A DNA stretch of 64,000 nucleotides from Sweltsa coloradensis. Lineage: Eukaryota; Arthropoda; Insecta; Plecoptera; Chloroperlidae. The stretch is taken from the NCBI GenBank assembly GCA_024449915.1, contig JAMZAV010000362.1, positions 310,001-374,000 on the forward strand. Reading direction: 5' to 3'. Of the stretch, positions 47,496 through 58,542 are shown piece after piece. Both the position numbers and the translations under genes were made by a program. The notes under the pieces were generated by a model. That model was not told the origin of the DNA. It did no database searches and was given only the letters and a program-made list of their open reading frames with translations. The first letter of the stretch is position 1; each line of letters begins with the position of its first letter.

Positions 47496-48704
47496 CTGAA
47501 AATATAGGAAATCATACTTCAGACAAAAATTGTTTTGTTTATTGTTTAAAAAAAAGAACACTCTTGTGTAACCTTGTAGGCATTTTGGTTCATAACAATA
47601 TGATTGGTAAAATAGGAATATAGTCAAAAGTTCGTACAGGACGGCTTTTCAGAGTAGTTTGCTCGTGACACTAAATGACGAGCCATTTCACAGCTTAGAC
47701 CTTCTTTTTATAGTTATAGGCCTACTAAAAAGTTGATCTTTAAAAAATAAATATTTCTACCCAGGACATCGAATCGGTTCGAACCAAAAACCAATATTTA
47801 CTGAACTGAAAATTGTTTTAACCTCCCAGGCATTAACACGTCCTCCCCAGTCAGTCCTAGGACGTCCTACAAGTTCAGTTTCAAATACTGTATTTATGCG
47901 AGTATTGGCCTCGGGTATATTTGAAATTGTCAAGTTCAAAAAGTGGGGTGCGGCCATTATGTGAAACCATTAATAATTAATGGTTTTTTTAATGGTTAAA
48001 TCAATGGTATTTGTATCCAAATCTTTAAAATCTGAGTAGTCGTCAAAATAAGGGTGCGGCCTTAACTCGAGGGCGGCCTATAAGCGAGTAAATACGGTAG
48101 CCGCGCTTCTAATAGGTTCATCAAGTTGCTACTTGCAGCAGCCCTCATATCAGGGTATAGCAAGTACAGTTAGTATTCATGTTCGCCGTTAGATAACAGT
48201 ACACACAATGACGCGTCATCAGCTGTTCGAGTACACTCGCAAACTCTGCAAAGTAGCGCGCAAAAACATTCAGTTCAGTTTCTGCTTTGCTCACCCTAGG
48301 TGATGACATATCGAAATCGTGTCTTACAACAGCAGTAAATATCAGATATTATATTATATACTATAACCTATATTATTATTATTAGCCCTATACAGTATAT
48401 TTTGCTGATTGTATATTTCTATTCCTTGTAGGTTACTTTTTTGGTGGTGGTGGTTATTTAATGGATTATATAATATTTTGTTAGGCCTACAACAATGTGT
48501 AGGCCTACAATATTTTTCAAAGTTAACAACATATTTACCAATAAGTAAATAACCTTTTTCATTGAATCATTGGCAAATTGGTCAATTTTTTTACAGTAGG
48601 GCCTACCAACGTATTTTGTAAAATTTTGTATTGTTGTATAATTTTTGTTTGCGACAACAATGGGTACAATATTTAAAAATATCAACAATGTAAGGCATAT
48701 TTTG

Positions 48705-49176
48705 TACCTATACTAACATATGGGGCAGTAACATGGGCAGTGGGAACAAAAGAAGGTCAGCTGGAAGCAGCAGAAATGAAGTTTTTAAGAAGTATCAAGG
48801 GAGTTACAAAGATGGACAAGATAAGAAGTAATGAAATAAGGAAAGAACTGGGATTGGATTGATTGAAGTTTAAGCTAGGAAGAGAACGTCTAAGATGGTT
48901 TGGACATATGAAAAGGATGGGCAGAGAGAGGATTCCTAGACGAGAATTTGAAGCGGCAGAGGAGGGGAAAAGAAGAGTAGGAAGGCCAAGAGAAAAATGG
49001 GAAAGATTAATTCAAGAAGACGTTGGAAAACGGAATGAAGTGTGGGAGCATGTGGCAAGAGTAAAGCTGTGGGAGGACAGAAGAGAGTGGAGTAAATTGG
49101 TGGAGAGGAAGGAGTTAGATGATGTGGAAGAAACACTGAGTCTGGCAAGCTTAGTATCTACAGTTTCATGCCCTTG
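48705..49176 (+). pseudogene. LINE ORF2 C-terminal remnant
   Basis: An almost intact frame reads LTYGAVTWAVGTKEGQLEAA, then RSNEIRKELGLD, one stop, then RERLRWFGHMKRM, GRPREKWERLIQEDV and WEDRREWSKLVE. This is the end of a LINE reverse transcriptase, with its thumb (TYG..W) and the RLRWFGH..GRPR..W..D tail common in invertebrate non-LTR elements. The catalytic core is absent. It lies antisense in the Hairless intron. Confidence 0.8.
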
Positions 49177-49703
49177 ATAATGGTGGAAAACCACCACTCA
49201 ATCCGACGTAGTTGGAACTGAGTTATGATGATTATTATTATTGGCTATTCAATGTGAAATTACTTGCATGTCTGCAACAATGCCATTTGCTCTGTAAGAT
49301 TATTTTATTAATTTTTTTACAACAATAAAAGTTGTTAAAATAGCAACAATAATGTATAGGGCTAAATATTTATTTTTACATTCAACTATACCTTATTGGC
49401 ATTTCCTAAAAATCTCAGGAGATTTCATCAAATAGTTTTCAAGATAGGGTTTTTATGAAAATGCATTGCAAATTATTTCATTTTTCTAAAAAAAACAAAA
49501 CAACAAAAACAAACAAAAAAACACTGGGGTAAAATTTTACACTAAAAAAACCAATCCTGGGAGGTTAAGAAAGTGCCTGAACAGCAAAGTAACCAAAATT
49601 TTGGGCTATTTAGGTTCAGGGCTGTCTCAGATCACAAAGTCTAAAAATTGCCAAAATTGCATTAAAAAAGGGGTTGGGGGAGAGAGGAGCGATTTTTCCT
49701 CTA

Positions 49704-50007
49704 ACTAGGGAAACACCAAAGTTGTTGTTAGACGAGTGAGTGAGCCATGTGTTGAGTACCCGGTAACATTACTTTTTTCCCCTACCTTAGGCCTCCCTAG
49801 CCTATCATAGGCTAGAGTGGCGCATTATGGTCTTACAGTTGACGCGCTCTTATACCAACTAAACTTAAAAACCCTATTATTAGTGAGCCATGTGTTGAAT
49901 ACCCGGTATTATTCCCTATACTGGGCTAGATCCAGCCTTATGTATAGGGGAGGAAAGGGGAAGTTCCCGGGTACTCAACACATGGCTCACTCACTCGTCT
50001 ATCAACG
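49704..50007. mobile_element. Family 1 element, left part, interrupted by LINE
   Basis: The left end ACTAGGGAAACACCAAAGTT is at 49704. Near 50007 the right arm GGCTCACTCACTCGTCTATC breaks off after AACGA. The missing terminus, CTTTGGCGTTTCCCTAGT, reappears at 52831-52848 behind a LINE 3' tail. An inner piece resembles the interior of 3215-3390 (GGGCTAGATC..). Confidence 0.8.
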
Positions 50008-50362
50008 ATTGTCAAGTGCACTTCGCATTTTCATTCTACAAAAACGGGCCATTCGTATACTTGCAGGAGTATCAATTAGGCAATCATGCCGCAAACTGTT
50101 TCCCAAACTAAACATTTTAATAGTTACATGCTCACTCATACTAACCGCTGTACTCTTTGTGCATAACAATCAGAAACTTTTTTTAACAAACTCTCTGGTA
50201 CATAGCTATCCTACTCGCTCCCAAAATAGTCTCCATGTACCCAATCATAAGACAACACTGTATGCAAAAGGGCCACACTATCTGTGTCTCACTATATACA
50301 ATAAACTTCCTACACAAATTAAAGTGACTCCAGTGAGTGTACCAGCGGACTCAAGAGTATAA
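50008..50362 (+). pseudogene. LINE ORF2 C-terminal remnant, 5'-truncated
   Basis: The frame reads LRIFILQKRAIRILAGVS, IRQSCRKLFPKLNIL and HYLCLTIYNKLPTQIKVT. From family knowledge, the LQK.AIR...G...R.SCR..F..L.IL..IYNKLP pattern is the C-terminal region of jockey-like LINEs of arthropods and other invertebrates. The matching 3' end is at 52382-52830, so about 2 kb between (with a tRNA-like sequence at 51045) is probably a later insertion. Confidence 0.75.
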
Positions 50363-51044
50363 TATTATTATTCACCTACAACTTATAAAATAGGTCCAAC
50401 TTGGTATTTTTATGTCAGATATTTACAACTGTAGTATATTTTACTACACTCAAAGTATTTATTTATTTGTTATTGTTACATTTTAGGAAAACATATTTAT
50501 TTGCATCTCTTATTGGTACAGTCGCTAACTGACTAGTTCAGTATTTGCCAACCTCAGAAATCGAAACGTCTCATCAAAATAACACGTAAATCACTAAAGT
50601 AGGCTAATGGGCCTATGGACAAAGTAATATTGTGTTCGTTAAACATTAAACGTACAATATGATTGTCTCTCATGTAATTTGTAACAATAAATATACAATA
50701 TGTAATAGTTGGAAACTTCTTCTTGAGAGTTTGGCCAACCTGGTATTTGGCTTGGCAACACGGCACCAGCAGCCTTCTGTCTCTGCTTCTGTTCGAGTGG
50801 ATAGAAACGCGCCGAGAGAATCTGCCACCTCGAAAGTGTTTCATACCAAAATAAACTGTAGTTGCGTATATATGCTATATACAGACGTAAATTACATTCA
50901 ATAAATATTGGCAGAAGGCTTTAAAAGTATTAAAAGTGTCCTAATTGACATCACAAAACTTTTACGCTCGTTTGGAGTCGGCATGCACATCTGCTGGGTT
51001 GAAGATAGCGTACGCATCGCTCTGGACCACCCGAGTTCTGTGGT

Positions 51045-51116
51045 CGCTGATGGCCCAACGGCTAGCGCGCTCATTTTGTATGTGAAAGGTCGCCGGTTCG
51101 AGTCCCGACTGGGAAA
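51045..51116 (+). mobile_element. tRNA-like sequence (SINE head or tRNA relic)
   Basis: The sequence has TGGCCCAACGGCTAG (A-box-like) and GGTTCGAGTCCCG (B-box-like) with T-arm pairing CGGGACT/CCGGTTCG only in part. A poly-T-rich stretch follows. The acceptor stem does not pair well by eye, so a working tRNA gene is unlikely. Confidence 0.4.
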
Positions 51117-52381
51117 ACTTTTAAAATTTTTTTTGCTCATTCCATCTTTATTGTTCATGATTTTTATAACTTTTCAATTGGAAATTACTCAAATTCAAGG
51201 ACATTTTTCCCTCAACATTTGCTATTTACTTCAGTAAGCCTACACCTCTCAAAATGGAGTTTATGTTATGTTTATGTATGTATTTATGTGAGTTGTTTAT
51301 GTATACTTTTTATTTGATTTTTTACATCTATCACATTCTTAAAACAATCTTTTTGCATAGACAGACTGTAGAATGTCAATTATTGTCCATAAATTATTAG
51401 GCCTACTCTAACAATCTTACACAACACGTGTTTCACTTATTTCGTAGTTAGGCCTACCTACTAACGCGGTATCTAATATGGCTAAAACTGATTTTATATG
51501 TATTTCTTACTGGGCCTAATTTTTTTACCAGGCCCTAAAACCAAACGGGCTCGGTGAGTGTGGTGAAATTTGCTGTGGACGGCCGCACAAAATCGTCTGT
51601 GGGCCTACTACAGAGATTCTATGAATCAAGTGCATCAAGATTCAATCAAGCACTGAAAGCATTAAGAATATTTTCAGCTCTTGGCGTTCAGTTCAGCGTA
51701 ACAGTTTCGCATAAACAAATTCATCAATTTTTCCATAAATACAGCAATCAGAGTATTTTGCAAGAAGTTATTTGTTTCCTTCATAAGGTTATGAAATGAA
51801 TTTGTTTCATCTATTGACCGTGAATTATTCGGGGGAAAATACTTCAATTCAATATTGTGTGTGTCAGTACTGTAAACTGTTACCACGCAATAATAAGCCA
51901 AAGTAAACACAATGTAACATGTTGTTACACTGAGAGACAGCCAGACCACAGTTTGGTACTGTCGCCAAACCCACGTTTAAAAACTCGCTCCCATTATTGC
52001 CATTGGTCAATCGCGCGTGGCTGTGGCCAGCGTTGCCGCGCTTTCACTGACGCTCTCGTCCCCCAAGATTATTTTTGGACTTTCGGCATTCATATTTAAA
52101 AAAGTAGTTCAATAACAACCATTTTGTAAACGCAATTTATTTTCAGTATTTAATTACCTTCAATTTGATATCATATATCATTTAAAGTCAGTCTTCTGTA
52201 GTGCGTTTAATGTCGGAAAGTGTAGATTTTTGTAGACCTGCAATGTTAAAAGAAGCAAATTTCGTGATTTTTAAATCGAAATTTCTAAAAAAGTAAGTCG
52301 GTAACCCCCGTTCTGCGAGTTGTATTATCAAAAAGCACACTTTGAAGAGTCTATGAATTCCAGCAAAATGCCATATCATGC

Positions 52382-52830
52382 ATGTTTCACTGGATCGACT
52401 TTAAGAACATCAAACAAGCCGCAACCTTCAAACAAAAACTAAAATCACATTTGTGTAGTAAAAGTTACTAGGCTATTCTCTTCAAGAATTTTTTCAATCT
52501 TAAGACCAAAGGAGGTGTGTTGTTGACCTAGTAACTCATCATGATACTGATTGGGGATTGGATCGTTGTATCGAGAACTGGGATATTATTTGATGTATGA
52601 TAAGTGCTAATGGAAGTTGAACCTAGCCTTACATCTGGTTTTAGAAGCGTTAATTGTTTTAAATATTTAGTTTTGTATACATTTGTGTAATTGTTGTGTA
52701 ATTTTGCTTTAATGTGAAATATTGTTACTACATACTACATAGGCTATATTATTAATTGACAATGCCCACACAGTGTGCCATGTACCTGTCTAGTTGGTTA
52801 ATAAAAATCTGAATCTGAATCTGAATCTGA
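52382..52830 (+). mobile_element. LINE 3' end with (GAATCT)n tail
   Basis: It begins with codons for IKQAATFKQKLKSHL, which continues the C-terminal reading of the LINE at 50008-50362. It ends in GAATCTGAATCTGAATCTGA, a hexanucleotide tail usual for this LINE type. The next bases belong to the family 1 terminus. Confidence 0.7.
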
Positions 52831-52848
52831 CTTTGGCGTTTCCCTAGT

Positions 52849-53433
52849 CTAGTTGGCTAAGGTGCCCTTATACCCGGAATGTGGGAGACCTGGGTTCAAT
52901 CCCCTGGTCGGAAAAGATTTTGTAGTTTATGGATTGTATTTAAAAAATTATTAAACATGTTTTGAAATGAATATAACACAGTTTAGTCTACATCAACTGT
53001 GACAATACTATGGAAAACAGCCAGTAAGAAATACGAGTAAAGATTGCAAGGTTTACTTAATGTCCCAGCGGAAATTAAGGGAACCTTGGTCACTGCTATG
53101 CATCTAATCACAGCCTGTTAAAAATTATTCGAAAAAAATGACTTCTTCAAGACCAAAAGTATTGTTGATAAAATGAAATCTACACATTTCAAGTCAATTT
53201 TTCAATTTTTTATTTCTTGTAGGCTTAAATCGCAACGGATTGAGCTCATTTTGTTAGCAGTTCTCAGTTACCTGGTCACGGATATCTGTTTAAAATTTCA
53301 GCTCAATCTATTTGGCCGTTCGGCCGTATGGGGCCGGACAGACATGCAGACATTTAACAGACACAATAGTCACGACGAAACCCGATCAAGTAGCGTTATA
53401 TAGACTTCGTTTTGCTGCGCTCACTGGTCTAAC
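52849..53433 (+). mobile_element. Long tRNA-headed SINE
   Basis: Copy of 14389-14969. The head has AGTTGGCTAAGGTGCC and GGGTTCAATCCCCTGG, and the end is GCGCTCACTGGTCTAAC. It again starts immediately after a family 1 terminus (TTTCCCTAGT at 52848). Confidence 0.7.
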
Positions 53434-53711
53434 AAGTCCAGCACATAATATTAAATACATTCTTCCGTAATGCACCTTCCAACTACCTTCTTCGTCTTTG
53501 TTAGGACATAGGCCGACGTAAACGTGTTGTTGACAATGGAAAGGGGTACAATGATATGCATTTTATTCATTCGTTTGAGTGAAATAGACTAATAAATCAT
53601 TTCTTTCTTTTTTTCATTTCTTTCCTTTTTTCTTTTTTTTTTATATTTGATTGATTAATAAATTAATTGCATTTAATATCCTTTTTTAATTTGTTACCAA
53701 AATTGTTGTTT

Positions 53712-54483
53712 TTGGATGAGCGTAGCGAGCGAAGCGAAGATTCCATTTCACTACACTGGAGAAAAAAATCCGGAATGTTTTTTTTTTTTCTTCTTTCTTT
53801 TTTTTTGTATTTTTGTCTGTTTGTCCACACGATTCCGGCTAAACCGATAATCCGATTGCGATGAAATTTTATGGAGGCCTTCGAAATCTCTGAACTTAGA
53901 ACTGCCACGTTTTTGAGCGCAATCGGAAAATTTTTTCTCATGAAAATCGCAATTTTACGATTTTTTTCAATTTTTAAAAAATTTCTTCGACTTATAACAC
54001 CTACATGCTTTATCCGATTTTAATGATTTTTGCACAGAACCTTTATTTTATGAATTTAGATATTTTTGTGAAATTTGAGCGCAATTGAAAAAATATTTAT
54101 CATAAAAATCGAAATTTTACAGGTTTTTTCTTTTTTTAAACAACTCTTTGACTTATAACACCTACATGCTTTATCCGATCGTAATCGTTTTTTCGCAGAA
54201 CCTTTATTTTATGAATTAATATATTAGTGTAAAATTCGAGCGCAATCGAGTAATTATTTCTTATGAAAATCGCAATTTTACGATTTTTTTAACAATTACG
54301 ATTAATTAAAAAAAATTTAAAAAATTAAGTTAATTTTTAATTTAATTTAATTAAATTTAAAAAAAATTTCAACAAAGTAATGATTTTGCCACAGAACAAC
54401 AGAAAATTCGCATAACACATGGCAGCTCAATGCACCAATTACGCTCATCCAACAACGCGGCGGGACTTAAGCGTTTTCCTAGT
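53712..54483 (-). mobile_element. Family 2 element, minus orientation
   Basis: It runs from TTGGATGAGCGTAGCGAGCG to GCGGGACTTAAGCGTTTTCC and TAGT. It is close to 12369-13132, with the same three internal AT-rich blocks. A LINE-like 3' tail (54580-54632) follows after 100 bp. Confidence 0.75.
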
Positions 54484-54992
54484 ACTATACATTGTTGTTG
54501 TAATATTACCGGTACTATTTCAAATATTTACTTAATTGTAGTCATTGTTGTGTCTGCAGCTATGTAATTAGATTTATTTTGTTGTCCTCCTTTGTAAATC
54601 AGTTTTTTAACTGAATAGGATAGATGTTAAATAATAATAATTAAAAAAAAGAATTGTATGCCATGCCAAATTTGTTGCAACTTGAAACTTTCCACTTTTC
54701 AGTAATTGCATAATATAGTACTGAGAAACATTGTGGACAATTGAGTCGGGTAAGCAAAGCTAATTCTAGAATATATATCTGTGGACATGTATCAGTAAGT
54801 AGGCCTAATATCATTTTAAAAAACATTTTTCAATTTTGAAAAAAAATAACTTTGTCTGTTTTATTGATATTTTCTGCCATATAGAATGTAAAATATAAAC
54901 TGTAATGAGCCGGTATTTTTAGACAGGTCGCACCGAACCAAACAATTGCGTAAAACCAAAAACCCTGATGCCCTGTTTCTACCATTGATTAT

Positions 54993-56966
54993 TAGGGCTG
55001 TGCAAACTTACGAATTTCAAACTAGAACTTTGGAACAGTTTGGGTCGATTTCAAAAAGTAGGTTCGAAGTTCGCAAATATCAAAGTGTTAACTCGAGCTT
55101 TCTGCTCGAAATTGAAATGTCACGATTCGTCGCTGTGCGCGCATGGCGTAGCTGCGACCTGTCAACGTATTGAAAGTCGAAGCGCAGTGTAGTAAACGTC
55201 TACCACCTTTCAATTTATGTTTACATTCTTCTTCCTATCGACTTTCTTCCGTCTGGTTGGCACAGGGAGTCGAAATTGCACTGGCAAGCGATATATTTAC
55301 AATAAATATACTTTCCACAGAACTCAATCTTAAAATGTCGGACTTTTTTCTCGACCCGCATTTACTTGACACTTGAGATAGTTAGAAATAGTTATTTGTT
55401 GTTGATGCTGGTGGATTTTCTTCAGGTAAAAAAAAATAAAATGACATCAACGCGTAATTTTATCAGAAAGTGATGGTCCAAATGAATCCCGTAAGCCTAG
55501 GGCAACCTTTCCAACACCAACACATGTATTTTTTTAAAGCAGTTTAAGGTCTCAAGAAACCCATAATAATGTTGGTTTTGATGTATTGTCTTCAGGTTTG
55601 GCGTTTGGCTATGAAAGTGGCGTTGCCACTTTATTCCATCGATCTTGTTATGATTTTTCATCATTTGGTGCAATTTGTTTTGCTTAGAAGGCATTGTTTG
55701 TTGGTTTTAAAGCTCATTTTGTTGTCATGTTTTTTTATAAACCTGATGAAGGGGGTCGATAAACTTTTGAAATATCATAATCCAGGGCTGCCGTTTTAAC
55801 GGATTTTATCCGTTTTTACGGATATTAAGGGTGCAAAACGGATAAACGGATTTTTAGTCTTATTTACGGATATTTTGTTAATTACGTTTTCTATGCTTAT
55901 TTTCGTATATTTGAATCTGCGCGGGCTAATTTCGATTGTAAACATTGAAGGCGGGGCGATAATCGATTCGACTTTCGATAGGGGGCGGAGCATGGGCGGA
56001 GCCGTGTCCCAGATGTAGTAGGAACTGCTTCCATTGAGAAACAGCAAGGAAACAGCCAAGCAGTTGCTTTTGGGGAGGATGCAAGTTAAATTGAACAGCC
56101 AAGAGCCTACAAAATGGTTTTCTTTTGTTTTTGTTTATAAAGTTTGGATTATGTGATATAAAAAGTGAAAAATAGAATTAGTATATGATTAAAATGTTAT
56201 TATCAAGTTCTGCAATGTTATTATAGAACACAACACATGGGCCTAGGTCAAAATTGTGATGCAACATTCATAGGGCCTAGCTAGGCCTAGCTAGCCTAGG
56301 GCCTAGGCCTAGAATTTTTTAGAACCAGGTCAGAAAATATTATTTTAATGTTTAAAATGGACTTTCTGTAAATAAATAACATTTTAAATTTTTATGCAAT
56401 CTTAATTAAAGCAACCACGGGCGTTTCTGGCTCCTTTCTTCTCATCTGTGAATAGGCCTAGGCCCTTGGCAACTTTTAGGTTAAGAGGGTAACAAATATA
56501 AACATCACATTTACCTATCCATTTTCATAGTTTGATCAATGAAATCAACGTTTTTAGACTTTTCACGGATATTTGCGGATATTTAACGTCCTCATACAGG
56601 ATTTGAAAAAAATATCAGTGGCAGCCCTGTCATAATCTTTGTTTTATTGTGAGTAGTGTATAGTCCTAAAAATCATGATCTTAGTGATGTTAAAGCTAGG
56701 CCTAAAACATTTTTCCCACATGATTAAAAAAAATATATCAGAAGAATGCCTGGACATTTTAAGACAAGAATTGACTGTATTTGATTCTTGAAACATTATT
56801 ATTGGGCGAGATAGAAGCCTGGGACTCTAGACTAGATTTAACCTTTAAGGTTCAAGTTAGGTTCAGGTTCGATTTGAATTTTTATTGAAGTTCGAAGTCC
56901 GACGACCTATCTAGTTGAAAGTTCGAGTTCAATTCGAAATGTAAAAAATAGGTTCGCACAACCCTA
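54993..56966. mobile_element. hAT-like element hosting a nested hAT
   Basis: The ends TAGGGCTGTGCAAACTTACG and AGGTTCGCACAACCCTA and the subterminal TTCGAAGTTCG words are inverted. The target duplication is imperfect (TTGATTAT-like and TTGAATAA). An intact element with its own duplication (55783-56629) sits inside. A central frame (55569-55799) shows no transposase motif. Confidence 0.65.
55783..56629. mobile_element. hAT nonautonomous element with intact 8-bp TSD
   Basis: The ends CAGGGCTGCCGTTTTAACGG and CAGTGGCAGCCCTG are flanked exactly by TCATAATC (55775-55782 and 56630-56637). At 847 bp it has no transposase frame. The interior, with TAGGCCTAG words, resembles that of 60387-60982, so the two share an internal sequence with different ends. 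Confidence 0.92.
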
Positions 56967-57235
56967 TTGAATAATGATTGGTTATGCATTTAAAAAATAG
57001 ATAGATAGATAGATAGGTAGATATTTATTGGTATTGTTATAAATATGTACATAATTCATGTAGATAATTAGACCCAATTAATGCAATTTAATTAATAGAC
57101 CAATTAATGTATGCATGCAGCATGCTGCATGTAAGTAGGTTTTTAGAATGGCTAAAACCAAGTAGCCAGCATTTAATAAGGGCTTTTTTCCTAGCGTCTG
57201 AAGAGCTGGGGTTCGATCCCTGATACAACATTTTT

Positions 57236-58300
57236 TTGGCTCCCAAAGGGTGTTGGAAAGTCGTATTCATAGACGTCCCATTGGGAGCCCAAAGGGCGGG
57301 GTCTGATAATGCTTACACCGGATGCTTGAGTCTCCAGTAGTGTCTCCAGTCTCTACTTACCGGCTGCTGCGCCTGCACGCTTGGTTTTTTAATGATTTCT
57401 TGTTGTGTTGTTTACTTGTTTTTCCACGGTTGGTCAGCTGTTCAGCTTGTCAGTACTAAACATAACCTTCAATTTTGGTAGGGTCTTACATTGGCTTAGG
57501 CCTTTGTATTATATAGTGATTAATGAATAATTATAATAACACCAAACCTTTATTAATTATAAAATACGGAAATGCATTAATCATCAAATTATATATTTGC
57601 AAAATAAACATGGTTACTAGGCCTAACCGCTTAACTAGCTCCACCTAATATGGCTGCCGTCGTCTTCAAAGTGAAATACGAGAACTCACTCGATTTCAAT
57701 CAAACATTAATTCCGCCATAACAATTTCATATTTACTGCAGCAATGAATGAATGAATGAATAAATACATAAATAAATAAATATGTATTTAGGCCTAGATT
57801 CTACCCACTCAGTTACATATAACTGATTTTCAGTGGGGGACAGTAAACCAAAGCGACCAAGAGGCCCCGACGCAATCGACGAGTGAGAGATAACCAAACA
57901 AATACCAATATTTTTTTAATAGGAAATATAGCAATCAATGGTATGGACAGTACGAACACCCGGAGAATGAAATGTTATTGTGTGTTTATTGTATGGTTTC
58001 TACATTCAAATAAATATATCCCAAAAGCTCACAGACATAACTGACACAGGACAACAACGACACAATTTTGTTAAATACAAAATCATTGGACTTTTCATTG
58101 TTACTACGTATATCTTTATTTAAATGGTGATATTTTGACTTCTTTACAGAAGTCTTTATCAAACAAAATTAACAACATTTTAACTAATTATTTATATATT
58201 TAATTAACGATTTTGTCTCCCTTTGGGCTCCCAATGGGTGTACTCTTCCATTGTGAATTGAGAGTTCTATGAATACCGTATTTTGGGCTAGGGGAACCCT
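57236..58300. mobile_element. Inverted-repeat element beside the SBD exon
   Basis: The left block TCCCATTGGGAGCCCAAAGG (57275-57294) is inverted at the right as CCTTTGGGCTCCCAATGGG (about 58221-58239), with TATGAATA-like words further out on both sides. A tRNA-like B-box (GGGGTTCGATCCC, about 57209-57221) stands just left. The right edge is only about 100 bp from the Hairless SBD exon. Confidence 0.5.
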
Positions 58301-58404
58301 TTCGGAGGCACGCACCATTTTGGGAGGACTATGAATTCGGGTCTAAGTATGCGTTTTGGAACACATTTTTGGTGGATAGAAATCGATTAATGCCTATTTC
58401 ATAC

Positions 58405-58542
58405 CGCTCAGTGAGGTAGAGCTCTCTTGCCGAGGGGTGCCGGCCGCTCCCGGTGGCGGCCAGTATGTCTTCTTTGGCACGGGGACCCAAGACGTACGCT
58501 CGCCCTCCTTGCGGTGCGACAGCTCCAGGATGAACTTCCCAT
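58405..58542 (-). CDS. H: Hairless Su(H)-binding-domain exon, partial gene
   Basis: A 138-bp internal exon encoding most of the domain by which Hairless grips the C-terminal domain of Su(H)/CSL. The two first bases complete an Asp codon from an upstream exon. Then come 45 codons: GKFILELSHRKEGERTSWV, PVPKKTYWPPPGAAGTP, RQESSTSLS. From family knowledge the Drosophila domain reads DGKFILELARSKDG, then SGWV, then RKTF.PP, so the hydrophobic core (F-I-L-E-L) and the W-V..KT..PP tail are kept. The acceptor is TTTGGGTTTTCTTCTAG and the donor AGCG|GTATGA. The leftover G joins TG of the next exon to give SSTSLS-V-SDDNSS, continuous with known Hairless sequence. A longer minus-strand open frame covering the exon is in the wrong phase. 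The preceding exon (G-G-R-L-K-F-F-K expected) was not found before 64000. Confidence 0.95.

Larger units (their letters stand above)
47496..58404 (-). other. Hairless intron (10.9 kb)
   Basis: Bounded by donor GTATGA (58399-58404) and acceptor TTTTCAG before 47495. It is filled with a LINE C-terminal remnant (48705-49176), a family 1 element cut by a LINE (49704-52848), a SINE, a family 2 element, two nested hAT-like elements (54993-56966) and an inverted-repeat element ending about 100 bp from the SBD exon. The stretch 47500-48700 shows nothing I can classify. Confidence 0.85.

Noticed and set aside
2633..57235. tRNA-like sequences as functional tRNA genes
   Set aside because: Acceptor stems do not pair well by eye, several copies share the same non-tRNA tail, and they abut other repeats; they are SINE heads.
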